NCBI GenBank assembly: GCA_018287875.1
Contig: JAGVVL010000017.1
Location: 3,410,001-3,474,000 of the forward strand
Length of the DNA stretch: 64,000 nt
Origin: Nigrospora sphaerica
Taxonomy: Eukaryota; Ascomycota; Sordariomycetes; Amphisphaeriales; Apiosporaceae
Reading direction: 5' to 3'
Position numbers and translations under genes: made by a program. The notes under the pieces were generated by a model. It saw only the letters and a list, made by a program, of their open reading frames with translations. It searched no databases and had not been told where the DNA came from. Positions 12,401 through 23,164 of this stretch are shown here, piece by piece; position 1 is the stretch's first letter, and the number at the start of each line of letters is the position of its first letter.

Positions 12401-12796
12401 AAAGAATTCGCGTTGATGGAGACGGATAATAAGCTGAATGTAAGGATTGATAACATGGCTGACCCTTGGCTCGGCGACCCGGACAACGAAATATTTCGCG
12501 CCCTCGAGGAGGCGACGATGCAGGCCTGGGCACCCCTGTTCGCCTCGGATGACGCGGGCGCCGAGACTACTGACAAGGCGACGGGCAAGGGCGAGAAGCC
12601 GCGCAAACCGCTCTACATTCGCGAGGGAGGTTCGATCCCGGCCATCCGCTTCCTGGAAAAAGAATTTGAAGCCCCGGCAGCCCATCTCCCCTGTGGACAA
12701 TCCAGCGACGCCGCGCACCTGGACAATGAACGATTGCGGATGGCAAACCTGTTCAAGAGTCGAGAAATCTTTGGGTCGGTTTTCAAGAAGCTGTAA
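9473..12796 (+). CDS. dug2: DUG2-type WD40 + M20 peptidase (glutathione degradation)
   Basis: Proposed exons are 9473..9614 and 10110..12796, giving 942 aa. The 495-nt intron has a GTGAGT donor, a TACTGAC branch sequence near 10081 and a TCCAG acceptor, and the join (phase 1) is in frame with the long ORF. WD40-type repeats occupy roughly residues 95-440 (GTQDGEIAVWSL, SASDPIVNVWCP, GAGDGTIKVWKL, GKINGIIELWDL). The C-terminal half is an M20 metallopeptidase with predicted metal/catalytic residues near His555 (FYGHYDVV), Asp589 (GVSDNKGP), Glu621/622 (EGEEESG) and a late His (SSDAAHLDNE). Dug2 partners Dug3 as an amidotransferase-like complex opening glutathione in the Dug pathway; cytoplasmic. 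If the upstream exon is wrong, translation could start at 10154 (880 aa). Confidence 0.88.
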
Positions 12797-13881
12797 GGCG
12801 GATAACGAGCAACGGTGGGGAATGTCGACTTTTGGGCCGGGGTTGGGGAACGGACACGGAAAGGCTACCCGGCGACTCACGGTGGATACTATAAATAGGC
12901 TTTTACTTAGAGGACGATACCCGGGTGTTTGGAGGTCAAAGTAGAACAAGTGTGCAGGAGCGGCATCGAGGCGCTCACGGCTGTGCACTACGAACTCGTA
13001 GCTATCTACGTGTGTTTTGTCTTTAGAGGACCCAAGCAAGAGGATAAGCAAGTCCCACGATGAAGTGATGCATCTCCGAGTTCAGGTTGGCGCTTTAGTC
13101 GGTTGATGCTGCCGACGCGCCGTGTGCACCGATGGGTTCAGCTGGGTTGTGGCTGGTAAGTTCCATGTATGGGCCCCAGCTCTCGGAGGATCCGACTGAC
13201 CGTCTCTCATGCGTACTTTAGCATGCATCCAGCACAAGGGCCTCGCAGGCCTGGAAGCGGCCGTGGAGATGGTGAGTGGCGCCACCAGGGGCATGGGGAA
13301 CGAGAGCTGAGGCGTCGGCTCCGGTCCCCTTACGGTCAGGCGGGCCTGAAAAGCTTCACGGTTTCGGAGGGCGCGGTCCGCCGCCTCTTCCGGCTAAGGT
13401 CGCAAAAGAACGATTCGTGCGATTTCCTTGGCCACGGAACCCAAGCGAGGGCGGCGGTGGAGACGGGCCACGGGCACGCGCTTTACTCGATTGATTCACG
13501 GTACCAGCCGGCCGGGGGATGTTGGGACGTCTCCCAGGGGGCGCGACCGTGGCACATCGGATTCTGTTGTTCCATACCCTCTTGGACGCGGAGGCACTGC
13601 GGCTGCGACGGCCCGCAAAACCAGACGCATACCTCTCTCGCGTCCCCTTGTTGCCATCGCCATGGGAGACAGAGGGGGGGCGCATCTCCCCTGGCCCATT
13701 GTGGAGAGTTCCGTGGCAACGGCAGCCACGAGATTCTTTAAAGGCGTGACTGGCGCCGTGGACCGAATGGGATGAGACGTCGGCAGCACAACGTCCCCCA
13801 GTGAAGAAGAGAGACGCCGGCCACGCAGCGAGCGACAATAGTAGCAGCAGCAATAGAAGCAGCAGCAACAGCCCGCCCACC
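12797..13881. other. Intergenic region before the GH131 gene
   Basis: It contains the DUG2 3' end and the GH131 promoter and 5' leader. The leader just before the ATG (13838-13873) is an AGC/AAC-rich purine-biased repeat typical of fungal 5' UTRs. ORFs on both strands here lack recognisable domains. Confidence 0.6.
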
Positions 13882-15057
13882 ATGAAGTTCACGACTCTCG
13901 CGCACACGGCGTGTCTGGCGCCCGTCGTCGCGGCCGGGACGGTGCTCTGGGACGGACGGTTCAACGACCTCAGCGCGTCTCGCGACCTCGAGAAGTGGTC
14001 GTGGGGCAACCAGGTCGGGCCGTACCAGTACTACATCCACGGCAGCGGCGGCGTGACCGACTACGTCAACCTCTCGCCGGCGTACGGCAACCCGGCCGAC
14101 ACGGGGTCGAAGCAGGGGGCCAAGCTGACGCTCGACTCGAAGGCCTACTGGAACGGGCAGAACATGCGGCGCATCGAGCTGATCCCGCAGACGAGCGCGG
14201 CCATCGCGACCGGCAAGCGCTTCTACCACTTCAGCCTCAAGCGGACGGCCGAGCGGGCGCCGTCGGTGAACCGCGAGCACCAGATCGCCTTCTTCGAGAG
14301 CCACTTCACCGAGATGAAGGCGGGCTGGCTCAGCGGCGCGTCCGGCACGGCGGACCCGGCCCTGCGCTGGATGGTGAACCAGCAGACCAAGTGGAGTGTC
14401 GACTGGGAGGCGGGCGTGTGGCACAACGTGGCCTACGAGATCGACTTCGGCGCCAACACGGTTGGCTTCTGGCACTCAACGGGCGGCGACCCGCTCGTGC
14501 GCGTCGTCGCCCCCGTCGCCGCCGGCAGCACGAGCAGCAACGGTGCCGACTTCCACGTCGGCGTGCTCGAGCTGCCGCGCACCGGCTACGCGGACCAGGA
14601 CGAGGACTTTTATTTCTCGGGCGTCTACATTGAGAGCGGCGACATCAACACCGTCATCGGCGACGGCAAGGGCAACGCCGGCCCCGGCAGCACCACCGCC
14701 GATAGCTGCTCCACGACGGCCAAGCCCGGCAGTACCACCACCACCGTCGCCGCCACCAGCACCACCACCACCAAGCTTCCCATCACGACCACGTCCACCA
14801 CCAAGGCCCCTACGACTACTACTACCAAGGCTCCCATCACGACGACGGCGGCCGGCCCCGGTCAGACCAAATGGGGTCAGTGCGGCGGCAGTGGCTACGC
14901 CGGCCCGACGTCTTGCGTCGGTAGCACGTGCTCGGCCATCAACGAGTGGTGTAAGTGATGAAGAAGCCCCCCCCCCTTTTCCCGAAACCGCATCCTCGCT
15001 TTTAGCTGTTTACCTTACTGACATAACCGTTATCCCACAGACCACCAGTGCTTGTAG
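13882..15057 (+). CDS. GH131 beta-glucanase with C-terminal CBM1
   Basis: Exon 1 is 13882..14950 and exon 2 is 15041..15057, giving 361 aa. A signal peptide (MKFTTLAHTACLAPVVAAG) is followed by GTVLWDGRFNDLSASRDLEK, YQYYIHGSGG, SKQGAKLTLD and MRRIELIPQT, which match glycoside hydrolase family 131, secreted exo/endo-beta-1,3/1,4(1,6)-glucanases of fungi. A Thr/Ser-rich linker (about residues 272-325) leads to a CBM1 (KWGQCGGSGYAGPTSC...CSAINEW). Reading straight through gives WCK and a stop. Splicing the GTAAGT donor at 14951 to the CACAG acceptor at 15040 instead completes the module as NEWYHQCL, restoring the last aromatic and cysteine of CBM1. The gene converges on the laccase. Confidence 0.93.
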
Positions 15058-15495
15058 GAAGACGGATAAACGGTGGAATAACGAGAGTCGATGCTGCGAC
15101 TGGGGAAGCCGACCCAAGAAGGGGAGAGCGGTGTATATATGTATCTAAACAGGTGGGATGACTTTGATATCACCCGGGAAGAATGGAAGAAGGCGTGGGG
15201 GAGAGAAACATATACGCGCATTGCGGAACCATTATTCCACACCTGTTCAAATAAGGTACTTGGTGGGGGGTATTGATGAATCTCGTCCGTTGATTGCTCT
15301 TCCCTCTGTTCTTTGTGTCGACCTCCGCCCTGGTATTACCTGTTTCCCATTTTAAAACGCAGACGGACAACCCCCGTAATGAGTGTTGTTATATTTACAA
15401 AAAGCGTATGTGCACGAAGCATAAACTCCCGAAAATATCCCCTCCCCTGCTCCTCCGTGACCTTTTTTCTTCTCTGTGCCCCGCGCGCCCGTTTT
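15058..15495. other. Convergent 3' intergenic region (GH131/laccase)
   Basis: About 440 bp between two stop codons facing each other. No ORF of interest; 3' untranslated regions and polyadenylation signals are expected. Confidence 0.65.
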
Positions 15496-17485
15496 TCACA
15501 CGCCCGAATCCTCCTGGGTGAGGGCGACGTCGTCGGCGTAGGCGTGCCAGGTGTCGCAGTTGTTCTGGAGGGCGGCGGCGTCTACGGTGGCGGGGATCTC
15601 GGACATGCGCTCGACGAGCTGGAGGGCGAAGCCCTGCGACGTGTGCCAGCCGATGTGGCAATGCAGCAGCCAGACGCCCGGGTTGTCGGTGACGAAGCCG
15701 AGGACGAGGTAGCCGGCGGCTGGTAGCATGGCGACGTCGCGCCGCAGCGGGTTCTGCAGCCGCAGCGTGACATTGGCGGCGTCGAAGACGGCGTTGGCGG
15801 CCTGCGCCAGCACGAAGAAGTCGTGTCCGTGCAGGTGGATCGGGTGAGGCTGGAAAGCAGCTCGAGATTAGTGGCGAAAAGGGGGGGGGGTAACACAGGG
15901 GAGGCCAATGAGGGGGAGGGCGGGCTTACGAGCTCAATCTCCGACTTGATCACAAAGTACACCATGGTCTCCTTTTCGCTCAGCGTCACGACGTTCTCCG
16001 ACGCCTTGAAGACGGAGTTATCCGTAATGGCCTGTAGCAAGGCTGGGGGAAAGGGGAAAAAAGAAAAGAGGACACGTTAGCGCAAAAGAGCTTCTTCCCC
16101 GGACTTGAAGGGGAGGGACGGTTCCGGAACTTACTCGGGGCGCTCCAGTCGGACAGGAAGGACTCGTTGTTGACGGTCCACTGGAAGAGGCCGGTGGTGT
16201 CGGACAGGGCGGCGCCGATGTCGAAGGTGTCGGTGGTGGCGGGGCCGGCGACGTCGACGGGCACGACGGGAACGAGGCGGTCGAGGGGCTCGTCGAGGCA
16301 GTCGTGAACGAATGTGTGAGCCTCGGTGGTCGGGTCGGCACGCGAGGCGGCGTCGTAGCGCACGATACCGCGCACGTTATCGGCGCGCGGGTTCTGGGCG
16401 CTGCAGGCCGTGTCGGGGCTCGCACGCAGCCAGAAGTCGGTGGTGGCGGTCCCGGCGCCGGCGTCAGCGTCGGCCGTGACGACCACATCGTACCGCTGGC
16501 CGATGGCGATGCTCAGCACGTCGGTCTCGTACGGCACCACGGGCACGAGGTCGGCGGCCATAACGGTCAGCCGGTGCCCGTCAACGCTGAACTTGAAGTG
16601 CGTGTCGAGGGCGGCGTTGATGAGGCGCAGCCGGTGCCGCCGCCCCGGAGTGAAGACGGTCTCGAAGCGGCGGCCGGCGCCGTCGCCGTCGCCCGAGGCG
16701 TTGGTGCCGTTGATGAGGCCGTTGTCGGCGGCGGGCGGGATGCCGGCGGCGGCGAGCGGCCAGAGCGCGTCGGTGGTCTGGTGGTACCAGTCGTTGAGGA
16801 AGAGCACGCCCTTGTCCTCGTCGTAGGGCGCGGCAGCGGGGCCGCGTACGACGATGCCGCCGAGCACGCCGTTCCAGGCCTGCAGCGCGAAGTGGCTGTG
16901 GTACCACGTGTGGCCGTACTGCGTCGCGCGCCAGCGGTACGTCGCGCTGCCGCCGGGCGCCAGCGGGCACTGCGTGATGGAGGCGACGCCGTCCTGCTGC
17001 GCCGCCGCGCGCTGGTGTAGCCCGTGCCAGTGGACGCTCGTGCCGTTGGCCGTCAGCTTGTTGGTGACGTGGACGACGACCTCATCGCCCCAGTCGGCGA
17101 AGATGGTCGGCCCCGGGAACGAGCCGTTGATGGTCAGCACCACGCGCTCGACGCCGTCGAGCCGCGCCGTGCCGTTAACGAGCTCCCACCAGTACTCGCG
17201 CACCACGCCCGTCTCGGGCGTCGTCTCGTACCAGTTGGTCGACAGCGAGTGCGCCCCCCAGCACTCGGGGCTCGCCGCCGCGTCAAATTGACACGCCGCC
17301 TCCGTCTTCTTAGGCGCCTTGCACGTCGACGCCCGCCGCTTACGCAGCGGCAGGGACCGCTCTCGTGATAACGACGACGACGATGACGTCGATATAAACG
17401 ATGGAGAGGACGGCACCGCGGCCACACCCAGCCCCAGCCCCATCATTGCCCCCACCGCGGACAGAAATACCGTAGTCGACCGCAT
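15496..17485 (-). CDS. Secreted laccase (multicopper oxidase)
   Basis: Three exons, 17485..16135, 16042..15930 and 15849..15496, give 605 aa (phases 1 and 0; donors GTAAGT and GTAAGC). A signal peptide is followed by a basic pro-region (LRKRRAS). Copper ligands are all visible: HWHGLHQ, WYHSHFALQ, PHPIHLHGHDF and HCHIGWH. The Ser-His-Cys-His-Ile-Gly-Trp-His region and 600-residue length fit ascomycete laccases, which oxidise phenols and reduce O2 to water. The C-terminus ends DSGV, close to the DSGL/I/V tail known to plug the solvent channel or be processed in ascomycete laccases. It converges on the GH131 gene, consistent with, but not proof of, co-use in lignocellulose attack. Confidence 0.95.
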
Positions 17486-18942
17486 CGTCCGTCGTGATCT
17501 TTGCTTGGGTGATGCGAGGGAGGGATGAGCGGAGAAAGGAGGACGGCTCGAGCAACCAAGGAGAGAGAAGCCCATCCATCTTGTAAGCGGCACTCGTGCC
17601 CCTCGAAACGGAGAGAGAAAGACCGGCAACCGAGTGTTGGGAAGCTCGACCCGGCTCGCGTCTGGATGACCTGTCACCAAGGTGAATCTGTTCCTGGGGA
17701 AGGGAGTTTCCCACTCACGCCCCAAGGCGCGCGTCCCGCTGGGGATGCAGGGCAGAAAAGTCAATTGGGGCCAGAGTTGGACGAGATGCGTAGGGTATGC
17801 GCCGGCGGTGCGGCAAGGCCAAGGAAGCGGGTGCTCATGATATGCGCGGCCCGTCGTCGCCTTCTCGCCTCTCGTCCCTGGCACGCGTGGCGGTTACGTG
17901 CCAGCACCAGGGAAGCCCCGTTGCCTTAAGACCGGGGTTGCAAATATGCATACCCAATCCGCCGTTGTCGACGGGATCCGGGGGCGGCGGCGCAGGTCAG
18001 GGAGCCAGGGGCCAGCAGCCATGGAGAATGACCCGATCGCTCTACCGGCCGTGAGCCACTCCAAGAGACAGGAAGTGCCAAACCACGCCCAATGTCAGGC
18101 GACAATCAGCCCAGAGCGTTAAACCGGGGCCATATGAGCAGAGTTTGGCCATCTTTGCCGTTTTCGGCGGCAACGAGCACAGCGACTGCTCGGTATGTCA
18201 ATAGAGGGCGAACAGGGGCCTACCTGGGACGGACATCCGGCCGCCCTATCCCCCTCCTCGCCGGGATGGTGCTTTGCGAAAGGGCCCGATCCTAACATAC
18301 GGCCGGCTATTATCGGGGCCGCGTCGAAGCGGACAGAGTGATCCGAGGCAAGGCTCATTAATCAACGACTTTGGCGTACGCCAAATAGCGGTGGCTTAAT
18401 CGGTAACTTTGCCTGTCGCGTTGTCGACGTAGACCGGCCCAGCAAGGAAAGAAAACAATATTGCAATTAAGGCTCTGCAGCCGCCAGGTCTCCTTCATCT
18501 GGCTGTTCCCATAAGTCAGGCGGTTGTACGGCATCACATCCGAACGCCTTCTGATCTTCAAGGCATGGCGGGAATGCCGGTCGACCGGGGGTCCCGGTTG
18601 TCTCATCGGATCGGTGCCGATACTCAAGGTTCTCAACTGCTTTCATCCAGTATATTTGGTAATAGATATTAGAGATCGGAAGATATGTACGTGCATCGAG
18701 AGCTTGGTTCGGTACCCAGGATGGCAACATGTAGAGACAGAGGGGGAGAGAGATGCCCACATCGGTCCTCGGCGACCTGGGCCCCGACACGTCGTTGCGG
18801 GAATTGCGCGGCGGCAAACAGAGACCCCCCTTCTGTCTCAAACCCTCTTTCCACCGATTCATGTGCTCGCGTCCGGCCGAGGTCCACAAGACGCCCCGCT
18901 TCTGCTACTGCTGCCGCTGCCGCCGCCGCCGGTCCTCCTCCC
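17486..18942. other. Intergenic region between laccase and small secreted protein
   Basis: About 1.45 kb comprising the laccase promoter and the 3' flank of the small secreted protein gene. No domain-bearing ORF was found; long minus-strand frames running upstream of the laccase ATG show no signal peptide. Confidence 0.55.
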
Positions 18943-19383
18943 CTACTGGAGCTTGGAGACGGGCCAGCTCTTGTTGGGCACGACGGCTGTGGCGTTGGCG
19001 AGCTGGCCGTCGGTGTAGGCAGGCCAGGCGATGAGGCGGGCGGCGTAGTCGACGACAGAGAGGGTGGTGAAGCCCTCAACGAACTGGCCGCTCCAGCCGG
19101 CGCTGACGGTGAAGACGCCGCAGGCATTGCCCGCCGTGTCCGTCCGGCTCGCCTTTTTGCCCGGCGCCGCCTTGACGGTGAAGGCGCACGGCGTCGCCGG
19201 CGCTAGATGCGTGTTGATGCCAAAATTCCACGCGCACGCCGTGTCGTCGCCGTTGCATGTGCGCACCAGCGACTCGATCGTCCAGTCCGGGACCGCCGCC
19301 TGCATCGACACGCTCTCGGGCGCCGGAGCCGCCAGCCCCGTGGCCGCCAGCGTGGCCGTCAGGAGAACGGTGAAGGGCTGCAT
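18943..19383 (-). CDS. Small secreted protein (single exon)
   Basis: This encodes 146 aa from ATG 19383. Residues 1-18 (MQPFTVLLTATLAATGLA) form a clear signal peptide. The mature protein has four Cys (NGDDTACAW, TPCAFTV, GNACGVF and VRTCNG) and a C-terminal WPAYTDGQLANATAVVPNKSW segment. This pattern is shared by a family of small cysteine-containing secreted proteins widespread in Sordariomycetes whose function is unknown; some are listed as effector candidates. A TATAAAAG element lies 138 bp upstream of the ATG. Upstream in-frame Met codons lengthen the ORF but lack the signal peptide at the N-terminus, so the internal start is preferred. Confidence 0.82.
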   Translation of the reverse strand: MQPFTVLLTATLAATGLAAPAPESVSMQAAVPDWTIESLVRTCNGDDTACAWNFGINTHLAPATPCAFTVKAAPGKKASRTDTAGNACGVFTVSAGWSGQFVEGFTTLSVVDYAARLIAWPAYTDGQLANATAVVPNKSWPVSKLQ

Positions 19384-20054
19384 GGTGATGGTAGTGGCAG
19401 TGGGGATGCGATGAGCGAGAGAGCAAGCCACAGACACAAATGACTTGATGTGCTAGAGGCCAGTGCTGATGCTGGCTGTATAGAGAATAGAGGGCATGAC
19501 ATCCAGACCTCGCGCCGGGCCTTTTATACACTGGCTCCTCCTCTAGTCGGGTACTTCCGCCGGGCATATGGCGCCGAGATCGTAAGAGACAAGTCGTTCA
19601 TCGTGAGATGGAAACCCCAAAAGCCGTGCTTCGAGCTCGTCTATGCGGCCCAGCTCGTGTTGGCCGATTCTCGTGACTGGAGCCTGCATGGAACACCCAT
19701 AGCCCGAGGTAGTATTCGACATCGTAGCGACCGTCGGCTTGAGTATTCTCTGTTGGGTTGGGGGCGACGGGACCTTGTACAACCAGCGAGTGGAATGACA
19801 AGCCTGCCGTGCATACACGATGCTACCGGTCTCCTCGTATTACCAGAGCGGCCCCAATCGAGCTTCCTCCCCCGCACGCAAAATAGCCGGTCCAGCCGGA
19901 TCCAGAATACAAGAACTTGGAGAGCCAATTAGCCGCGCAGCGTCAGCCGTCAGCTCGCCGTCGCGTGATCGGCCTCATATTTGCCTCAGGCCCGCCTCGC
20001 CCGATATGGCACTGCCCAAGTTCGTGCACTCTGGCTTTTCCTTGCCCGACTTCC
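19384..20054. other. Intergenic region
   Basis: Promoter of the small secreted protein gene and 3' flank of the DUF885 gene. No gene recognised. Confidence 0.6.
19521..19528 (-). promoter_or_regulatory. TATA box of the small secreted protein gene
   Basis: TATAAAAG on the minus strand, about 140 bp before ATG 19383, the spacing expected for a strongly transcribed fungal gene. Confidence 0.55.
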
Positions 20055-21881
20055 TCATACATCGCCGTAGAAGCGCCAGGAGGACTTGAAGTCTCTGGAG
20101 AGGGGCTGCTTGAGCAGGAGGGCACGGAGCATCTCGATGGGCATCATATTGGCGTGGAGGATGGCATCGTGGAATTCCCTCTCGTGCCAGCGGCCTTGGC
20201 CGACGGCCTCGTCGCGCAGGCGCCACAGCTGCAGGGCGCCCAGCAGGTAGCCGGCCTGGTAGAGCGGGCTGTAGTCGCCGTTGAAGCTGCGGCGCACCTC
20301 GCCCTCGGCCGTGGCGCGCTCGTGGCCGACGCGGTCGACGAGCATGTCGACGCACTCGGCGGGCGTAAGCTGGCCGAGGTGGAAGCGCAGCGAGAAGACG
20401 ATGCGCACGCAGCGGTGCATGCGCCAGAAGAGGGTTCCGACGCGGCCGGCGGCGCTCGTGAAGAAGTCGCCGCGCGCCCACAGCAGCAGCTCCCAGTACA
20501 GGGCCCAGCCCTCGATGTAGAAGGGTGTGGCGAACAGGCGGCGGTAGGGCCGCACCCGGTCGGCGACGAAGAGCTGCAAGTGGTGGCCGGGGATCATCTC
20601 GTGGAACGCGGTGGCGCGGGCGAAGTGGCGGTTGTTACCGCGCATGGACATGATCTTGTCGCCGTGCGCCATGGCCGCCGTCGGGTACGACACCTGCAGG
20701 TACGTGCCGCCGAGGAAGAAGGGCGAAACCTTTTGCTGCGCCGGCGGGATCATGTACATGCGCATGGCTTCCTCGGCGACGCGCGGCACCGTGACGAGCC
20801 TGGCCGCCCGCACGTACGCCACGCCCTCGTCGACTAACGCCTTGATGAAGCGCGGCTGCGCGCCCGGCACCTCGATGAGCCCCTTGACGTGCTCGAGCGC
20901 CTCGCGCCACGCCTCGCCGAAGCCAAGCTCCCGACTTGCTTTGACCATCTCGCCCTCGCACCACCGGTACTCCGTCTCGGCGACCCGGAGCAGCTCTTCG
21001 GGCGTGTAGGGTATCATCTCGGCCTCCAGCTCGGCCTCGAGCCCCGCACGGCCGATGGGCTCACCCACGATGGCGTCGGCGTCGCCGGGGGCAACGCCGG
21101 CCAGCGCCTCGCGGAAAAAGGCCGGCAGCGCCACCAGCGCCGCGTCCAGCGCCGCAAAGGGCGCCTGCACCCACCAGTCGAACAGGGGGTCGTAGCCGCG
21201 GTAGAAGTCGTACATCTCGCGCACGTGGTCGCGTAGTTGCTCCACGGCGCGCGCGGCGCGGTAGCCGGCCGCCGGCGCGTATTGGCCCGGCGGTGCCGTT
21301 TCTACGATCGCCCGGCACTCTCGTATGGTCCCGACCAGCTTGTCGAAGCTTGCCGCTACGGCCTCGGGCTCAATGGCATCCACGCGCACGCGGGCCTCGA
21401 CCCAGGCCGTCAGCGGGTCGGCGAAGGGCCGCACGAAGGGCGCGTAGGCGGCGTCGCGCGCAGCGTCGAGCTCGAGCGTGCGCAGGGCCCGGCGCAGGTA
21501 GTTCTGCAGCAGCAGGTAGTCGACGCGAGCCTCCTGGTCGTAGGCGTCGAATTCTTGCTCCTCCAGCGCCTCCAGTTCGGCCGCGTAAAAAACCCGGAGA
21601 CGTTCGCGGCGCGTACTCGAGCCCTCAATCTTGTAGAATGCCTCTAGCGACCCCAAGTCGGCCTCGATACGCACAATGCGGTCGGCGATAGCTTCCTGTG
21701 CATGCCCGGACACTGGTGCCGCTGAAAGGCCGTCGGAGGGTCGCTCGAGCGTGATCCAGCCTTCGTCGGATTCCGGCGCTGGACGATGGGCGAGGCAACG
21801 CCCATGACGCGGGTCGGCACCGGTTACGTCGGGCATTCGGTCGTCGGCTTCGCTTCGTCGGGAACTTGGTGGCTGGGACAT
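20055..21881 (-). CDS. DUF885-family putative metallohydrolase
   Basis: Single exon, 608 aa, starting at ATG 21881. The signature FHEMIPGHHLQLF (an HExxxxxHH-type motif) near residues 425-440, together with RVDYLLLQNYLRR and GWALYWELLLWARGD, identifies the DUF885 family, zinc-metallopeptidase-like proteins found in bacteria and fungi, sometimes annotated as X-Pro/X-Lys dipeptidyl-type carboxypeptidases. No signal peptide is evident; the first 60 residues are polar and probably disordered. The substrate is unknown. The gene is intact and its codon use matches its neighbours. Confidence 0.85.
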   Translation of the reverse strand: MSQPPSSRRSEADDRMPDVTGADPRHGRCLAHRPAPESDEGWITLERPSDGLSAAPVSGHAQEAIADRIVRIEADLGSLEAFYKIEGSSTRRERLRVFYAAELEALEEQEFDAYDQEARVDYLLLQNYLRRALRTLELDAARDAAYAPFVRPFADPLTAWVEARVRVDAIEPEAVAASFDKLVGTIRECRAIVETAPPGQYAPAAGYRAARAVEQLRDHVREMYDFYRGYDPLFDWWVQAPFAALDAALVALPAFFREALAGVAPGDADAIVGEPIGRAGLEAELEAEMIPYTPEELLRVAETEYRWCEGEMVKASRELGFGEAWREALEHVKGLIEVPGAQPRFIKALVDEGVAYVRAARLVTVPRVAEEAMRMYMIPPAQQKVSPFFLGGTYLQVSYPTAAMAHGDKIMSMRGNNRHFARATAFHEMIPGHHLQLFVADRVRPYRRLFATPFYIEGWALYWELLLWARGDFFTSAAGRVGTLFWRMHRCVRIVFSLRFHLGQLTPAECVDMLVDRVGHERATAEGEVRRSFNGDYSPLYQAGYLLGALQLWRLRDEAVGQGRWHEREFHDAILHANMMPIEMLRALLLKQPLSRDFKSSWRFYGDV

Positions 21882-22879
21882 GACTGCAGTGAGGGGAATG
21901 AATAGTGTGCTTTCGTGAGGGTCGGTAAGGTACTTGATGATTCCAGCCTGGCCACCGAGATACTAGGCGACGATGATCGACGACCTATACCCGCCAGACA
22001 CATCGTCGTCCCTCAATGGCATCCAAGACAAGAGGGAGCGGCTGGCAACGTATCAGCGCGTCGGATAGGCGACTGCCGATGGCACAGAAGGCGGGGTTGA
22101 GCGTGGCAGCTTCATCCCGGTCCTGCTCCTCCTCTCGACCTGCCGATTCGAGCCATGGCGTCGTTGCCGTGGATCAGTCGGAGGCCCGATCGGTTGATTA
22201 AGCGTCTGGCATGGTCGGCGAATACGCATTTATCGGAGACCCGATGAAGGAAGGAAGACACTGGCTCAATTGTATCTGATAATTGGAGAAGCCCAAAGAT
22301 TGAGTTAGCACTTGCCGAATGTACTCGATATGCACACGTGCTGTTTCTCCAAGATCAAGTACGCCACACCCGCTCGCTCCCTATTGGCACCACTTTCAAC
22401 CAGTGCATACTCGACATCCACCTGTGTGAGGTGTATAATCCTACAACTCAATACTTGCCAATATCAGCTGTTCTCGGAAAGTCATCCTTCCTCTACCAGT
22501 TATTTTGGCCACCAACCCTTGGCAGCAAGGCGCAACGTAAGAGCCCACAAGCTGTCCAGATCACCCACATTCCTGTTTGTTCGTTTGGGGTGGGAAGGCT
22601 TTGGACACGTGCGATTCTCTGGTAGGAACTCCAACATCCTCGTTCCATCAACAACTATACCTATCGATTCTTGCCTATCTGCGATCCACTACACCCTGTG
22701 AGGGCCCACGGTTCGTTGCCAACCCTGACACCATCGTTACTGTTTACCTCTTCGCGCCAGCTTCTCCACGCGTACGAGTCAGGCAGTGAGCGAGCTAGTC
22801 GTCTTCTGCGACTTAAACACCCATAAGTAAGTCTTCTTCAACAACATGAGAGCGACCCATCGTCAATCTCCTCGTCGAC
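21882..22879. other. Intergenic region upstream of tRNA-Lys
   Basis: This holds the promoter of the DUF885 gene and the 5' flank of the tRNA. Composition is mixed and small ORFs lack domains. Confidence 0.55.
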
Positions 22880-22966
22880 GCCCGGTTAGCTCAATCGGTA
22901 GAGCGTGAGACTCTTACTGGCTTCCCAGCAATCTCAAGGTTGCGGGTTCGACCCCCGCATTGGGCT
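22880..22966 (+). tRNA. tRNA-Lys (anticodon CUU) with 14-nt intron
   Basis: Acceptor stem GCCCGGT pairs with ATTGGGC (two G-T pairs). The D arm TAGCTCAATCGGTAGAGC and T arm GCGGGTTCGACCCCCGC are canonical, with discriminator T at 22966. The anticodon stem TGAGA/TCTCA encloses CTCTTAA once the intron at about 22917-22930 (CTGGCTTCCCAGCA) is removed. The intron sits after position 37, the normal place in eukaryotic nuclear tRNAs. Internal A box (TAGCTCAATCGG) and B box (GGTTCGACCCC) are intact. Confidence 0.96.
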
Positions 22967-23009
22967 CAATTCCTGATGCGTTCCGCAAAGCGGAACAACT
23001 CAACCTTCC

Positions 23010-23014
23010 TTTTT
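23010..23014 (+). terminator. Probable Pol III terminator (T5)
   Basis: The first run of five T after the tRNA, 44 nt past its 3' end. A perfect 6-bp hairpin (TTCCGC-AAA-GCGGAA, 22981-22995) lies between. Confidence 0.5.
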
Positions 23015-23164
23015 GCCCTTTTTCTCACCTCTTTCTGCTGTGTATCTACTTTGTACAGTTGCCTGCTGCTCCTTGCTGGGCACATGGCTCTTCCCATTCA
23101 GATTCCGACATGCCGTGGTTAACGGCATCGTGCCAACCTCGGTTCAACCATGGACATTCGCACG

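Noticed and set aside
14396..15148. 250-codon plus-strand ORF over the GH131 3' half
   Set aside because: Pro/Ser/Ala/Arg-rich shadow frame of the Thr-rich linker.
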